Below, one piece after another: positions 25,742 to 36,280 of a DNA stretch of 64,000 bases; the stretch's first letter is position 1; every line of letters begins with the position of its first letter. The translations under genes and the position numbers were made by a program. Under the pieces are notes generated by a model that worked only from the letters and a program-made list of their open reading frames with translations, made no database searches and had not been told where the DNA came from. The stretch comes from Ceratopteris richardii (taxonomy: Eukaryota; Streptophyta; Polypodiopsida; Polypodiales; Pteridaceae), in assembly GCA_020310875.1 (NCBI GenBank), contig CM035407.1, positions 70,408,158 through 70,472,157 on the forward strand, in the 5' to 3' direction.

Positions 25742-28432
25742 CTAGTTATCGATTACGGACTGTAGATCAACAGTCCCTAAGGTCATTAAGTCAGCGTTAC
25801 TCTTCAGAAATTCCTCTTCTTCATCATCTGATAGTCCATCCAACATGTGGACAGGTTCAGCAAAATATGGTCTGGCGTGCAGTTCGCAAGGTTGTATAGC
25901 ATCTAATTTTACTACATATCTACGGCTGGCATCTTTGAACGTAAGCTCTTGTGCAGACCAGTCTTGTATTACCTTCGCATGCTTCAGCCAAGGTCGACCA
26001 AAAAGAAGGTTGTAATCCAAAGTGGATTCCGGCAGATCTAGTATGACAAAATTCATTTTGAAGGTCGTACCTTGTAAAGTGATGGGTATATTTCGTATAA
26101 GTCCTACAGGATGGACTCTAGATTGATCTGCCATTCTGACAAAAAATTGAACTGGTTCGATGCCAGTCCATCCTAACCTATTGCATAAGGCTGTAGTTGC
26201 AATGTTGACACCAGAGCCTCCATCAATCAATACCTGTGTAAATTTATGATTCTTATACCATACTGTAATCAAGGGGACTGAATGATCAATCGTAGAATCA
26301 GGTTCTGGTTGAACTGCTGCTGTTGTCGGAATACAAGAAGGTACCGGACTGAACTGTTGCTGGAACTGTTGTCGAACACCAGGTACTAATGCCAGTAGTT
26401 GGCCGAGAGGCAGAGTGATAGATGCCTTGGATAAAATTTCCCAGGCCTGCTGAGATTGGTTATCCTGCTCCTTTGAACTTGAGGTCTCTGCGGATACCGA
26501 AGTATCTGCTGTTATGTCTACTGCTGATGGTGGTTCCGCTCCTGTTTCCTTTTGTTGCGTTCCTTCCTTTGTTGACGAGGTCTGAGTCACCGGAATGGGT
26601 TCTGGGAACACTGGTGGTTCTGTGGCGGTCCAGTGACTAGCCTTGTTATACATCCTATGTTGTTCTCGTATCCCCGGTTCAAATACTTCTGCTGCTGGTT
26701 GCAGTTGTTTACTTGATCGGGTCTGGACTGTAGCAGTTTGCGTTTCTACCGGTGTAATTTGTACCATGTTGGCCATTGGGTTTTGCCGCTCCTTCTTCCT
26801 TTGATCATACTCAGCTGCGTCCTTGCAATATCTTCTAATGTGTCCGAATTCACCACAAAAATGACAGCGTGGCGGTGGTAAATTGGGATTTTCCGGTGGT
26901 GGTTCGTTCTGCCAGCGGTTTGCATTGTAGTGATTGTTTCTCTGTCCCCTGTAGTTTCGATATCCTTGCGGTTGATTGTTTCTCAGTTGCGGAGGTACAT
27001 AATGATTTGCTGCCTGTCCATGTTCTTGAATAACAGCATTGGCTGTTGCTGTTCCCTGTAATCTGGCATTGTAGACACAATTTCCGGTGGAGTGTCCGAC
27101 AGTGTTGCAGATAGCGCAGAATGTTTGATTTAGCGCACAGTTAGCACTATTATGCCCTGAATTTTTGCATGTGATACAGTACACTTGTTTGGTTATCTCT
27201 TCAGTCATAGTTTTGTTCGCTTTTAACCACTCTATATCTTCTGTAAATCCACTGACTTTGGATTCTAGTTGCAGAGCCATGGCGATGACTGCATCCAATG
27301 TCATTGCTCCGACACATCTGATAATCATGATCTGCTTCAATTGCGGGTTTAAACCATTGATAAACCACTGAGTGATGACGTCATCCGGTAAGTTGGCGTG
27401 GGCCTGTGGTATCTGTCGCAAGTGTGTTCTAAAAAGTGTAGTATATTCTTGGACAGTCTAATTCGCCTTCTGTCGGTTGTTCTGTAAATAATCAAAGATT
27501 TCGGCGGGATTCTTCTTTAGCCTAAATCGTTGCAAAAAAGTATCTCGTACTGCATCATAGGTACCGAAATGATTAATGTCGTATTCCGTAAGCCATCTAG
27601 CCGCTTCATTGACCAGAGTAGATTGAAAAACAATGGCTTTGTATGCCTGATCCGGTGGATGGTTGAGGACTGCATAACTGATCTCGAAAGTGCGTACGTG
27701 AGCATCTGGGTCATCTCCTGGGAATCCACCAAATTTCGTGTATGTTACTCCTGTTGGAGGCGTCCTTGGTTGACCTAACTGTTGTTGTTGTTGTTGTCCG
27801 TTCATCGTGGGTGTCTCCGGTCCTTCTTCTGTATCTTGAGGTTGATTAGTTGAACTATCAGAATCTGGATCGCCGGATGGCGTGCCTTCCGGTGTGCTGG
27901 TTTTGCGCAGGATACTTCGGACCTCAGCTTTGAATAGGTCTCCTTCTTTCTGGATGTCCAATATCCGAAATCTTTCTTCCAAGCACGCGGGTCGGGCTGA
28001 GGACTCCGCAAAAAATGCTAATCCTTGGCCGCTAGTTGGTGTTTCTATTACCGGAATATCACCGGAATGAACTGACAGTGTCCCAGACTATAGTGTTTTT
28101 CCGCTTTTACTGATTTCTTTTCCTAGAGTTTGTCTAATCGTGGATAACTCTGAATCTTTATCCAAGATTGTTAAACTGGTCTCCAGCGGCGTCTTGATAG
28201 ATTCTGGAATTACTGTACTTTGGTTAGGCTGGGTCGAGATGATACCAGAATGTACCAAAGGCGTTGATCGTTCCACCGGAATATGATCAGAATTAATTCT
28301 AGCGTCCTTAACTTGCTTGACCACTAGGTCAGGCCGCATTATACCTTCTTCTCCTAGGGTTGTCTTTAGTACTTTTCTTGTTCCCGTCGTATGGGTCCTA
28401 GGATACGTTTCGCCAGACCGAGTAACCGGCAT
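25742..28432 (-). pseudogene. gag: Gypsy gag and aspartic protease region
   Basis: One frame runs from ATG at 28430-28432 to 25742, interrupted only by TAG at 28088 and 27458, and closed at 25742 by another TAG whose downstream frame also continues. The order is a basic N-terminus (MPVTRSGETYP), a capsid-like retrotransposon gag domain (about 27480-27720 and on past the stop to 27250), three CCHC zinc knuckles (YCITCKNSGHNSANC, FCAICNTVGHSTGNC, RCHFCGEFGHIRRYC), Gln/Pro/Ser linkers, then the protease motif VLIDGGSGVNIAT near 26220. Gag packages the element RNA and the protease matures the polyprotein. All interrupting stops are probable CAG to TAG changes. Confidence 0.85.
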
Positions 28433-28588
28433 GTATCATTGCTTTAGTAGTACTATCTGAGCAGTTGGCAACAATCTGGCTCTGTTGCTACCGTCAGTCA
28501 CTCGAACGATAACCGTAGTGTTTGATTCTGAATAAACAGCCAGCACGCTACTGCTACTGTTCACAGATAACTGGCAACCTGATGCCAC

Positions 28589-28607
28589 CTTCCCACAGAC
28601 GGCGCCA
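28589..28607 (-). other. Primer binding site of the Gypsy element
   Basis: Two bases inside the 5' LTR the minus strand reads TGGCGCCGTCTGTGGGAAG. TGGCGCC matches the 3' end of tRNAs ending GGCGCCA, such as tRNA-Asp, commonly used by plant Gypsy elements. Confidence 0.75.
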
Positions 28608-28609
28608 AC

Positions 28610-29645
28610 TGTTAAACTGATTATGGTTTAATCGTTAATTTACTTCCTATTCAAATGCTTCAAGTTCAACCGGTTCCAAATCTTTCTAACCGCAATCGTT
28701 CTCTTAGCCACGTGGGTCCTTGGGAGTGGTAGGGGTCTGTTAGACAGAGGCCCTGTACTATTTTCCCAATTTGACACACAATCTTAATGTCATTCCGTCC
28801 TTAGCTCAGTATCCATCCCCGAACAACGGAAGATTGTTCAGTGTATGGGAATTCAAACTTCAGGACTGAGGGTAGCAATCTGGTTACGTAAATTACGCGC
28901 AAAAGATACTTCAATAACACAGTCACCTAATCCGTACTTCGTCAGGGCAGATAGGTATACCAACTAGACATTATATCGTAAAGTTACGCGGACTCGAAAA
29001 ATCAATCTCCTCGTAATAAACAGCTAATCATGATTCGACGATGTTCTCCGACCATTACAGCTACTAGTCTTCCAGTAGTTGGAGTAAACAACAAATATAA
29101 GGTACAGTAACGAATTCGGTCGCTTACAGAACTTTACAGACAATGAGTTCGAGATTACTCCTAGCACTACCTACTTCACCAAAGAACTGCCAAATAACAT
29201 ACCACACTTGTTAACACTCAGAGTCACACTCAACCATCACCGAACAGATTTGCCACACAATACAACTGATTCGTCATTCTGTATTAAGGTGAGTTTAATC
29301 GACTAGCAGGAGTACAGACGGAACAGATCAAGCAGAACTTACCCTAACAACATATACGCGCACACAATGCGTTACAGCACTCTCAAACGAGACTTAATCA
29401 AACAACACACTACAATTCCCACAAAAACAGGGCTGCTCCGCTCTTTTTTTTCATTGCCTTAAATAGAGGATTTTTTTACAAGGGTGCGCACTTCTGCAGT
29501 TACCTGCGCGTTCCCTGAAAGATTCTCTTTTTTCATTTAAGCTTCCTGTCCTCGTACTCTTGTCCTTGTTCGGCGGCCGTCCAGCACTTTTACATTTAAG
29601 GCACCTGTTCGGGTTCATCCGTCCTGGTTCGGCGGCCCTCTAACA
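28610..29645 (-). repeat. 5' LTR of the Gypsy element
   Basis: This copy is at the transcriptional start side of the minus-strand element, followed (at lower coordinates) by the primer site and gag. A TATA-like box (minus strand CTATTTAAGG) lies at 29457-29466. Confidence 0.92.
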
Positions 29646-29740
29646 TTACCGATGCATATACCGACGCTTATACAGATGCCCATACCGGCACATTCATACC
29701 GACGCGCATACCGACACCTACACCGACGTCGGGCGAAAAA
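29646..29740. repeat. Degenerate ATACCGACGC minisatellite, right half
   Basis: Six or so diverged units (ATACCGACGC, CATACCGGC, ACACCGACG) start directly after the Gypsy element. They are the reverse complement of the CGGTAT units on its left side. Confidence 0.6.
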
Positions 29741-30029
29741 AATGTGCGTTCATTTCCCTCAGTAAAAACCTCGGTATATGGCTGATCTGTTGTAGTGTGA
29801 AGTTGATACATAAGAAAGATAGAGAGAAATGTCTTGGGAACTAGAGAGTTCCCTATGAAAGTGTATAAATAGAGGATTATCAAGTTGACTAATCAGAAAG
29901 ATAGAGAGAGCTTCAAGATAGAGAAAGCTTGCTTGGAAACTAGAGAACTATTACTATGCCCCAAATGGGATATTATCACTATGCTTCATATGGAATATAA
30001 TATCATTGTTAAAACCTTGTGAGATAGAA
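29741..30029. other. Spacer, no gene seen
   Basis: AT-rich DNA with short direct similarities (AGAAAGATAGAGAGA appears near 29813 and 29895). Confidence 0.4.
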
Positions 30030-30615
30030 TCATGAATTATCTCCAACATTGGATTCATAATTATAAAAAAGGCTTCATCAAGGGGAGATCTAGTTTGGAA
30101 GATATATTCATATTTGGCAAGGTATGGAGTTTGTAAAAGTTTTCGGGTCAATACTTCATTTTTCTAAACAAATTGACCTGGATAAAGAATTATGGGCGGC
30201 AAGAATTTTTATGTTTCTTGGAATCTTGATGGGATTCCATATATTCATGACCCAATGTTGGAATTGATTGATTATCAAACTCCATACCAAATGATGATAT
30301 TGGAAGGGCATGTAGTTTAACATAGCAAAGACGACCATGGTTTTTTAATACATTTTTTATCCCCTTCACATTTTACTACTTCTCGTATTGAAGGTGCACT
30401 AATAAAGAACTACACAAGTTGGAGGCAAATTTTAGGAATTTTCTCTAGATAGGGATTCTCATAGAAAGGGAATTATCAAAATGAAATGAACCATTTATAG
30501 TCTTTTCAAAGATAAGGGTGGATTACGTATCCTCAACATGATCACTATGGTAGATAAAATGGTTTCCAAACAGATGCTTAGGGCTTGGTCTAATGTAGGA
30601 CACTCCTTAAAACTC
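30030..30615 (+). pseudogene. Decayed LINE reverse-transcriptase fragment
   Basis: On the plus strand, interrupted frames give KKGFIKGRSSLEDIFIFGKVW (30062 on) and, further down, LEANFRNFL and GGLRILNMITMVDKMVSKQM. These line up with QKGFIKGRSILETIMDIWEG, LNSICRNFLW and GGLGILDIGCMANKLAAKWM of the intact LINE at 31931-35755, in the same order. Many stops, frameshifts and a large internal deletion show it is old. It lies in the opposite orientation to the young copy. Confidence 0.6.
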
Positions 30616-31774
30616 TCTCAAGGCTTGAGACTTAGAGCTCATGAATGGTGTGTGTGTCACTCTCTTCCCATCCATTATATCCCCTTGTATTCAAGATAGC
30701 AATGCTCTAGAATGATCTAGTGCCAACATATGGCCACAATGCAATACCCATTCCCATTACCATTGAATATATTAGGATATCCCCCAAGCTAGGGACCTTG
30801 GCTATGACTAGCCCTTGTCCCACACACACATGAGATGGTCTCTATATACCAATGTCTAACACTCCTCCTAAATATCATTGTCCTCAATGATCAATGAGGG
30901 AAAGTACTTGTGAACCCCAACTTTTGATTCCCAAGTAGAGTCATTAAGCAATAATTATGGGAAAAAATAAGACTATCCTCCTCATTCAGAAGTATATAAA
31001 TATGGTGAAGTTCTCTGAGTATAATATATTATACTTATAAGTATTTTGGCCAATTTTGATGATAAGTTTTAGTTTAAATATAAATTTTTTGGTGAACTTT
31101 GATAGTGAATAGCATCTGAAATATAGAAGTTGAGGTGAATTTTTTGATAACCTCCCATGAACCGGTAAAAACTTTTACCTACTAGATTCCTTTAAAACGT
31201 TTCATTTCCTACAAGTATCTCATGAAGTCATTGAACTTTGTTCAAAAAGTATAAGATGGCTAGTTATTCAACCGTCAGAATCTCTTCCTTTAATATAGCC
31301 ATCTATCTATTGCTTAGAACTTTGATGGTAGGAAGGGTATGTTTTGCATCATCTTGATTATCAAACTTTCATTGCCTTTTTTAGTTGCAATGCAATAGAT
31401 TTGGCTGGAAAATGATCACAATTGGACTGGGCATCTAAGATGATGAAGAAGACATTATATGAGAGAAACGAAGAACTTCAACATGGTGAAAGTGAAGTTT
31501 TAGAGTATGTTGCTCAACATTGGTATGCAAGAGGAAACGTTATGCCAAAAACACGTGGATTGGCCCTAGAAAGCTTTAAGACCTCATCTTGCTCAACCCA
31601 ATCCTCTTCATGGAAACCCATATGCACTCTTGCCAACAATTAGCTCAACACACCTACAATATTTGCGGTCAAATATTCCTCTTGGACAAGAGACTTTACC
31701 AAATTGTTTGCCTATCGAAGAAATAGAGTCCTTTCACATGCACCCACTTCATCAAATGGAGCATAGATCATAGC
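30616..31774. other. AT-rich spacer, no gene seen
   Basis: A 73-codon frame at 31422-31643 has no recognisable features. Nothing else stands out. Confidence 0.5.
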
Positions 31775-31788
31775 ATCCAACAAAAGTT
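31775..31788. repeat. LINE target-site duplication, 3' side
   Basis: ATCCAACAAAAGTT is repeated exactly at 36267-36280, bracketing the LINE. The poly(A) tail (T run on the plus strand) starts immediately inside it. Confidence 0.9.
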
Positions 31789-31930
31789 TTTTTTTTTAAT
31801 ATAAAGGAAGTTCGGCAATAGCCTACTCTCCCGGACTTGAATTAAATTAAGAAACAAAGGTACAAAAGAAGGGGACTAGCGCCCACGGGACCCCCCAAAT
31901 CCCACAAAGCAGGGGTAACCTGTATGAGTT

Positions 31931-34900
31931 CTAGGTTGCATTACATAGAAGGTTGATCACCCTCTCATCGCCCTCATGCGGGGCCCACTTGGGTTTGAGC
32001 TTGTTGTTGATCAAAATGAGGACTTTATGGTGCCTGAAGGGGGGGGATTTCTTACAGTTAACAATCCTTTTGCCTAGGAGGAATAGAGATTTCTCGATCG
32101 ACCATTCCTTGGGGGTACCGCCGAAGTTGAGAGCACACCTCTCCCGCCAGATTTTCCACAAGACTTCCCCTCTGATGGCGTTCCAGAGAGTCGCGGAGCA
32201 GCCGATCGCTTCTCCCAAAAGGACTTGTTTCCAGCTAAGCTGTTTCAGAAGTCTGAGTTTCTTTCCCACCATCTGCCATATTTTGAGGGAGCTGGGGCAG
32301 GAGAGGAAGATGTGTGGGACATCTTCAATAGCCCGGTGACAGCGTTTGCACCAAGGAGGGACCCCGCAAATTTTGCAGGCCTTGTGGTTAGTCCAAATGC
32401 CACGATGCAGAATTTGCCAAAGGAGGACAGACTTCTTAATCTCGATCAGGGGGTGCCAAATACTCATAAATTTCATGTCCCATCGAAGTCGCGTCCAAGC
32501 CAGGCACCACTTCTTGTTGAGACTGATCTGGTGGTCAGTGGTTTCTTTGATGTTCGGGATTTTGAGTATGTTATTTCCATTGTGCCATTTGAGACCAAGC
32601 GAGTTCGGAGCATCATGTCCCATGAGAAGGCGAATCTTGTTCCGATCCCATGCGAGGCATCTGCTTTGCAAAGTGTTCCATTCTTCGTAGGAGATGTTTT
32701 TGGAAGGATCAAGGTCCTCGAAATTGATCCAGCCGTTGGAGTCATGTTTCCAGAGGTGTTTCCATTTTTTGAATCCTTTGTGCCATAGTCTCTTGGCATT
32801 TCGAATGTTCCACGACTCCACACTCCGGATGCCATGTACCGGGAACCAGATAGAGTCGTTTTGTCTGATTCCGGCCGCCCACTTCCAGTCCTCACTAATT
32901 CTTGTGAAGCTTTTGACTTTGTTCCAACCCTTCCAAAGGGAGCACACTAGATTGGAGCCTTTTGGGAAGACAGGGATCGGGGAGAATAGCAGGGTCATGA
33001 TGTCGAGATTCTTCCAGCTTGGGAACCCCATGAGAGCCAACTCGTTCTTGTTTCTGAAGATCAGCTTGGCCCACGAGGCCTCCCTGTTGCACCAAGCCTT
33101 AATCATCCATTTGGCAGCCAGTTTGTTGGCCATACACCCAATGTCCAAGATACCAAGCCCCCCGCTATCTCTGTGGCTGGTGCAGATGGCCCATTTGATC
33201 TTAGGCACCCCCCTTCTGTTATGATCACCCGTCCACAGAAAGTTCCTGCAGATGCTATTCAGCTTGGACAGGCCTTGCTCATTCGGTCTCCAACAAGAAA
33301 GGAAATAGATGGTGGACGAGAGGAGGAACGTGTTGATGACCATCGCGCGTCCAGCGAGATTGATTTGCATGCCTTTCCAGTAGTTGAGCTTGTTTTCAAG
33401 TTTGGCCAGCACCCAGTTCCAACGCTGATCCATAGGGACGTCAAACCCCAGGGGGATGCCAAGCAGCCGAAAGATTTGGCCCTGCGGAATGATTTGGCAA
33501 CCATGATCAATGAGGAGGCCAGGTTGTTGTCCCACAATAGCTCTAAAGGCGGTCTTATTATGGTTGATTTTGGATCCAGAGGCCACACAAAAGGTATCAA
33601 GGCACCTCCAGAATGTCTCCAAACTGGTATTATCATTGTGGACGAACGCGTTCATATCATCGGCAAAGAGTCTCATGATGATTTGGCTGTGGCCGTGAGG
33701 CAGTCGGAGGCCTTTGATATTGCCAGCCTCCACATGATGTGCCACCAGTCTGCTCAGCCCCTCAGTGGCGATGGCAAAGAGGAGAGGGGCCAGAGGGCAC
33801 CCTTGTCTAATAGATCTTTTAAGGTGGATCGCCTTCGAAAGTTTGCCGTTTACGTTAATTTGTGTCGTTGCGTTTCCGAGAAGGGTCGCGATCATCCTGG
33901 TGAATTCCCGACTACATCCGAGGTCTTGGAGCGACTGCAGAATATAGTCCCATTCAAGCCTATCGTAGGCTTTGTCAAAGTCGATCTTGAGGAAAACCAC
34001 GTCTTGGTTGGACTCCTTTGCATATTGCATACCTTCCCAAATGTCCATAATGGTTTCTAGGATGGACCTGCCTTTGATGAAACCTTTTTGGTCCTCACTA
34101 AGCCAAGATCTCAGGTGGCACGACAGCCTGTTGGCGATGACTTTGGCGATGATCTTATATCCTGTTTGGAGCATCGTAATCGGCCGCCAGTTCTCGATTC
34201 TGTTCTTTTCCCCCTTCTTGTGAATCAACTTGATAATTCCATTATTTAGACAAGAAGGAAGAGCACCAAACTTTAGCGCTTCTTGCCATACCATCCGAAG
34301 AGGGGTGGCAACCACCAGCTTGAAGGATTTAAAGAACTCGTTAGTGAGTCCGTCGGGTCCCGGGCTTTTACCGCGGGGGAGGGCATCAATAACCTCGATG
34401 ATTTCTGATTCCGAGATAGGGGCATGGAGCAAGGAGTGAAGGTTGGGTGGAATTCTCCGGGGGGAAACCCGAGAGATGGCAGCCATGCAGTCCCTTCTAT
34501 GGTGGGAGAGGGGGTTCGAGGTTCCCAGGAGTCTCGTGAAGTGCCCTTCGATGACGCCAAAATTATCTTCTTCCGAATTGCATACATTGCCATGTGGGTC
34601 AAGCAGTAGGGGGATCGACTCTCTGTTGTGTTTCTTTTTAAGGATACGGCACATCTCCTTAGTGGGTTTGTCGGCTTTGCCGGCCCACCACTCCTTGAAG
34701 AAGAATTGCAAGTTTTTCCTTTGTATTTCTTCCTCGTATCTCAACGCTGCTCTGACTTTTCGGAGACCTTTCTGGGCTTGGAGTTTTCCTTTGTTCACTT
34801 CCTCCTCGAGCCGCCAGAGTCTGTGGTAAAGAGCTTCCCTACGAGCCCGTCTCACAGTCTCGATCATTTTCTTAGTTCTAATCATGATCTTACGAGACTT

Positions 34901-35755
34901 GTCGGCCGCACTTCTCCAACACTTGGCTGGGGCCAAGCCAGAAGCGAACGCCACCTTCCACACATCCGCAATCTCTTGGTGGACGGAGGGGAGAGAGAAG
35001 GAGGACTCGTTGGCATGGAACCACGGGGCCTTGCGGATCTTGTTTGAAGGTTGAAAAGTGATAACGATCGGGTAGTGGTCAGAGATGGTGAGATCAGTGC
35101 GTTGCGTGATGGTAGGGTGGCCCCACTGATGAGTAAAGCCCTGAGAGATGTAGCATCTATCGAGCCTAGCTTTCCTCAGGTCCTCGCCCGCCTGGAGATT
35201 CGACCAAGAGAAGCCATTCAGGTCTTTGAATTCAACCAAGTCCAAGTGGAGTTTGGTCATGTCCCACGTTTCCTTCTCCCGACTGTCAATGATCCTACCC
35301 TTGCCCATCCATCTGTCCCTAGGGTCCTCCACCATGTTGAAGTCTCCACAAATAAGCACGTTGTGGGGAAGTGAGTCAAGTGAGGCCCAAGTGTTCAGTC
35401 GCTCCAGATCCCCGTTAGGAGCGTACAGGGAAACCATAGTAACAGAAAGAGGAGCACCAAGGGAAGCCGCAATCCAACGGTGACTTACATCTTCAAAGGA
35501 GTTCTCTAACTTTTCAAGCCAGAGGTGTTTAACGCCGATAGCCGTTCCTCCAGACCCCCTCTGGTGCTTCGTAGGGATCCACACATGGGCTGAGGAGACC
35601 TGTCTGAGGCGTTTCTGTAGGTCTTCTCCGTCAATTTTAATCTCTTGAATACATATAATGTCTGGGTTTAAACTAATGTCGCGCAGCCATTGACCAATGA
35701 TGGTCGCTCTTGAGGGGTCTGTTAGCCCTCTAGCATTTAGCGAGATGACGATCAT
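31931..35755 (-). CDS. LINE ORF2: endonuclease-reverse transcriptase
   Basis: This 1274-residue frame is uninterrupted. Residues 1-230 are an apurinic-like endonuclease (SLNARGL, CIQEIKI, ICGDFNMVEDPRDR, ISDHYPIVI). Residues about 430-720 are reverse transcriptase (LPRGKSPGPDGLTNEFF, FLKIDFDKAYDRLEWDYI, GCPLAPLLFAIATEGL, catalytic RLFADDMNAF). Near residues 1110-1180 lies a zinc-binding reverse-transcriptase-associated module (CKICGVPPWCKRCHRAIEDVPHIFLSCP). It nicks target DNA and primes cDNA synthesis on its own RNA. The start is ATG at 35753-35755, seven bases after the ORF1 stop, typical of plant L1 elements. All catalytic motifs look intact. The many plus-strand frames opposite it are shadows. 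Confidence 0.95.
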   Translation of the reverse strand: MIVISLNARGLTDPSRATIIGQWLRDISLNPDIICIQEIKIDGEDLQKRLRQVSSAHVWIPTKHQRGSGGTAIGVKHLWLEKLENSFEDVSHRWIAASLGAPLSVTMVSLYAPNGDLERLNTWASLDSLPHNVLICGDFNMVEDPRDRWMGKGRIIDSREKETWDMTKLHLDLVEFKDLNGFSWSNLQAGEDLRKARLDRCYISQGFTHQWGHPTITQRTDLTISDHYPIVITFQPSNKIRKAPWFHANESSFSLPSVHQEIADVWKVAFASGLAPAKCWRSAADKSRKIMIRTKKMIETVRRARREALYHRLWRLEEEVNKGKLQAQKGLRKVRAALRYEEEIQRKNLQFFFKEWWAGKADKPTKEMCRILKKKHNRESIPLLLDPHGNVCNSEEDNFGVIEGHFTRLLGTSNPLSHHRRDCMAAISRVSPRRIPPNLHSLLHAPISESEIIEVIDALPRGKSPGPDGLTNEFFKSFKLVVATPLRMVWQEALKFGALPSCLNNGIIKLIHKKGEKNRIENWRPITMLQTGYKIIAKVIANRLSCHLRSWLSEDQKGFIKGRSILETIMDIWEGMQYAKESNQDVVFLKIDFDKAYDRLEWDYILQSLQDLGCSREFTRMIATLLGNATTQINVNGKLSKAIHLKRSIRQGCPLAPLLFAIATEGLSRLVAHHVEAGNIKGLRLPHGHSQIIMRLFADDMNAFVHNDNTSLETFWRCLDTFCVASGSKINHNKTAFRAIVGQQPGLLIDHGCQIIPQGQIFRLLGIPLGFDVPMDQRWNWVLAKLENKLNYWKGMQINLAGRAMVINTFLLSSTIYFLSCWRPNEQGLSKLNSICRNFLWTGDHNRRGVPKIKWAICTSHRDSGGLGILDIGCMANKLAAKWMIKAWCNREASWAKLIFRNKNELALMGFPSWKNLDIMTLLFSPIPVFPKGSNLVCSLWKGWNKVKSFTRISEDWKWAAGIRQNDSIWFPVHGIRSVESWNIRNAKRLWHKGFKKWKHLWKHDSNGWINFEDLDPSKNISYEEWNTLQSRCLAWDRNKIRLLMGHDAPNSLGLKWHNGNNILKIPNIKETTDHQISLNKKWCLAWTRLRWDMKFMSIWHPLIEIKKSVLLWQILHRGIWTNHKACKICGVPPWCKRCHRAIEDVPHIFLSCPSSLKIWQMVGKKLRLLKQLSWKQVLLGEAIGCSATLWNAIRGEVLWKIWRERCALNFGGTPKEWSIEKSLFLLGKRIVNCKKSPPFRHHKVLILINNKLKPKWAPHEGDERVINLLCNAT

Positions 35756-35762
35756 TTTGTGT

Positions 35763-36266
35763 TTATCCCTCTTTGCGGGAGGGAGCTTTGTCCTTTCTTC
35801 TCTTGGCTTCCTCTTTCTTTTTCGCTGGGATCTGATCCCGACTTAGAAATCGGTTCTTGTGGGGGCTTTTCCAAGGCAGCTCCATAGGCTGCTTTCCTTT
35901 GCGTGATACTCCTTGCTGGGGGGAACTGGGCCCCGTGCTCGGCACCGTTTCCGGGATCGTCGATCCAATGATGGAACTTTCACTATCCATGTTGTCCTCA
36001 TTGCTAGTGGTGAATCCATCCTCTTTGCTTGTAGTATAACCCTCCTGGGGGGTTTCTTTGTTGTCAGGGATCTCTAGGGCATTGTCGTCAGTATCTACCT
36101 CGAGTGGTTTCCCACCTGGATAGTCAAGTTCGTTGATCTCCTTTCCGAGATTGCAGTACAAATTGCTGTGTGAGGTAAATGGCGGGTTGTTCCTCTCACC
36201 GTTGGCCCTCGGGCTTCTTTTCCTTCTTCTTCTAACTTCAGTAAAGCCATCGGCATCAGCTTGTGG
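35763..36266 (-). CDS. LINE ORF1, C-terminal fragment
   Basis: About 167 codons remain, starting after DGFTEVRRRRKRS, a motif usual near the C-terminus of plant LINE ORF1 proteins. It is followed by a Ser/Thr/Glu-rich linker and a Lys-rich end (KKKEEAKRRKDKAPSRKEG), stopping at TAA 35763-35765. The N-terminal RNA-binding part was lost at insertion, so this copy would not supply ORF1 function. Confidence 0.8.
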   Translation of the reverse strand, partial: PQADADGFTEVRRRRKRSPRANGERNNPPFTSHSNLYCNLGKEINELDYPGGKPLEVDTDDNALEIPDNKETPQEGYTTSKEDGFTTSNEDNMDSESSIIGSTIPETVPSTGPSSPQQGVSRKGKQPMELPWKSPHKNRFLSRDQIPAKKKEEAKRRKDKAPSRKEG

Positions 36267-36280
36267 ATCCAACAAAAGTT
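36267..36280. repeat. LINE target-site duplication, 5' side
   Basis: Exact copy of the 14 bases at 31775-31788; it marks the truncated 5' end of the element. Confidence 0.9.

Larger units (their letters stand above)
17402..29645 (-). mobile_element. Gypsy (Metaviridae) LTR retrotransposon, complete but disabled, with two extra ORFs
   Basis: Two 1036-bp direct LTRs (TGTTA...TAACA) flank 10.2 kb of internal sequence whose genes all read on the minus strand: gag-protease, RT-RNase H, integrase, extra ORF A, extra ORF B. The integrase lacks a chromodomain and ends in a KVINGSKLRPYH-type tail. With the GGCGCCA primer site, this points to the non-chromovirus (Tat/Athila-side) Gypsy lineages. A 4-bp direct repeat TTAC borders both ends (17398-17401, 29646-29649). 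By eye the LTRs differ at about 15 positions with no length change, roughly 1.4 percent, so insertion is fairly recent. Yet coding is broken by five in-frame TAG codons (28088, 27458, 25742, 20569, 18808) and two frameshifts near 25365 and 24040. Confidence 0.92.
31789..36266 (-). mobile_element. L1-type LINE, 5'-truncated, ORF2 intact
   Basis: The 4478-bp insertion has a T run at 31789-31797 (poly(A) tail on the element strand), an intact ORF2, the last part of ORF1, and 14-bp flanking duplications. It is truncated within ORF1, as expected from incomplete target-primed reverse transcription. The exact duplications and full-length ORF2 indicate a young insertion. Confidence 0.93.

Noticed and set aside
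25742..28090. Organelle-type U-to-C editing rescuing the TAG codons
   Set aside because: Such editing is known for plastid and mitochondrial RNAs of ferns and hornworts; this is a nuclear retroelement. Methyl-cytosine decay explains the pattern more simply.
31953..35483. Several plus-strand frames of 60-295 codons
   Set aside because: They lie entirely opposite the intact LINE ORF2 and have no domain of their own.
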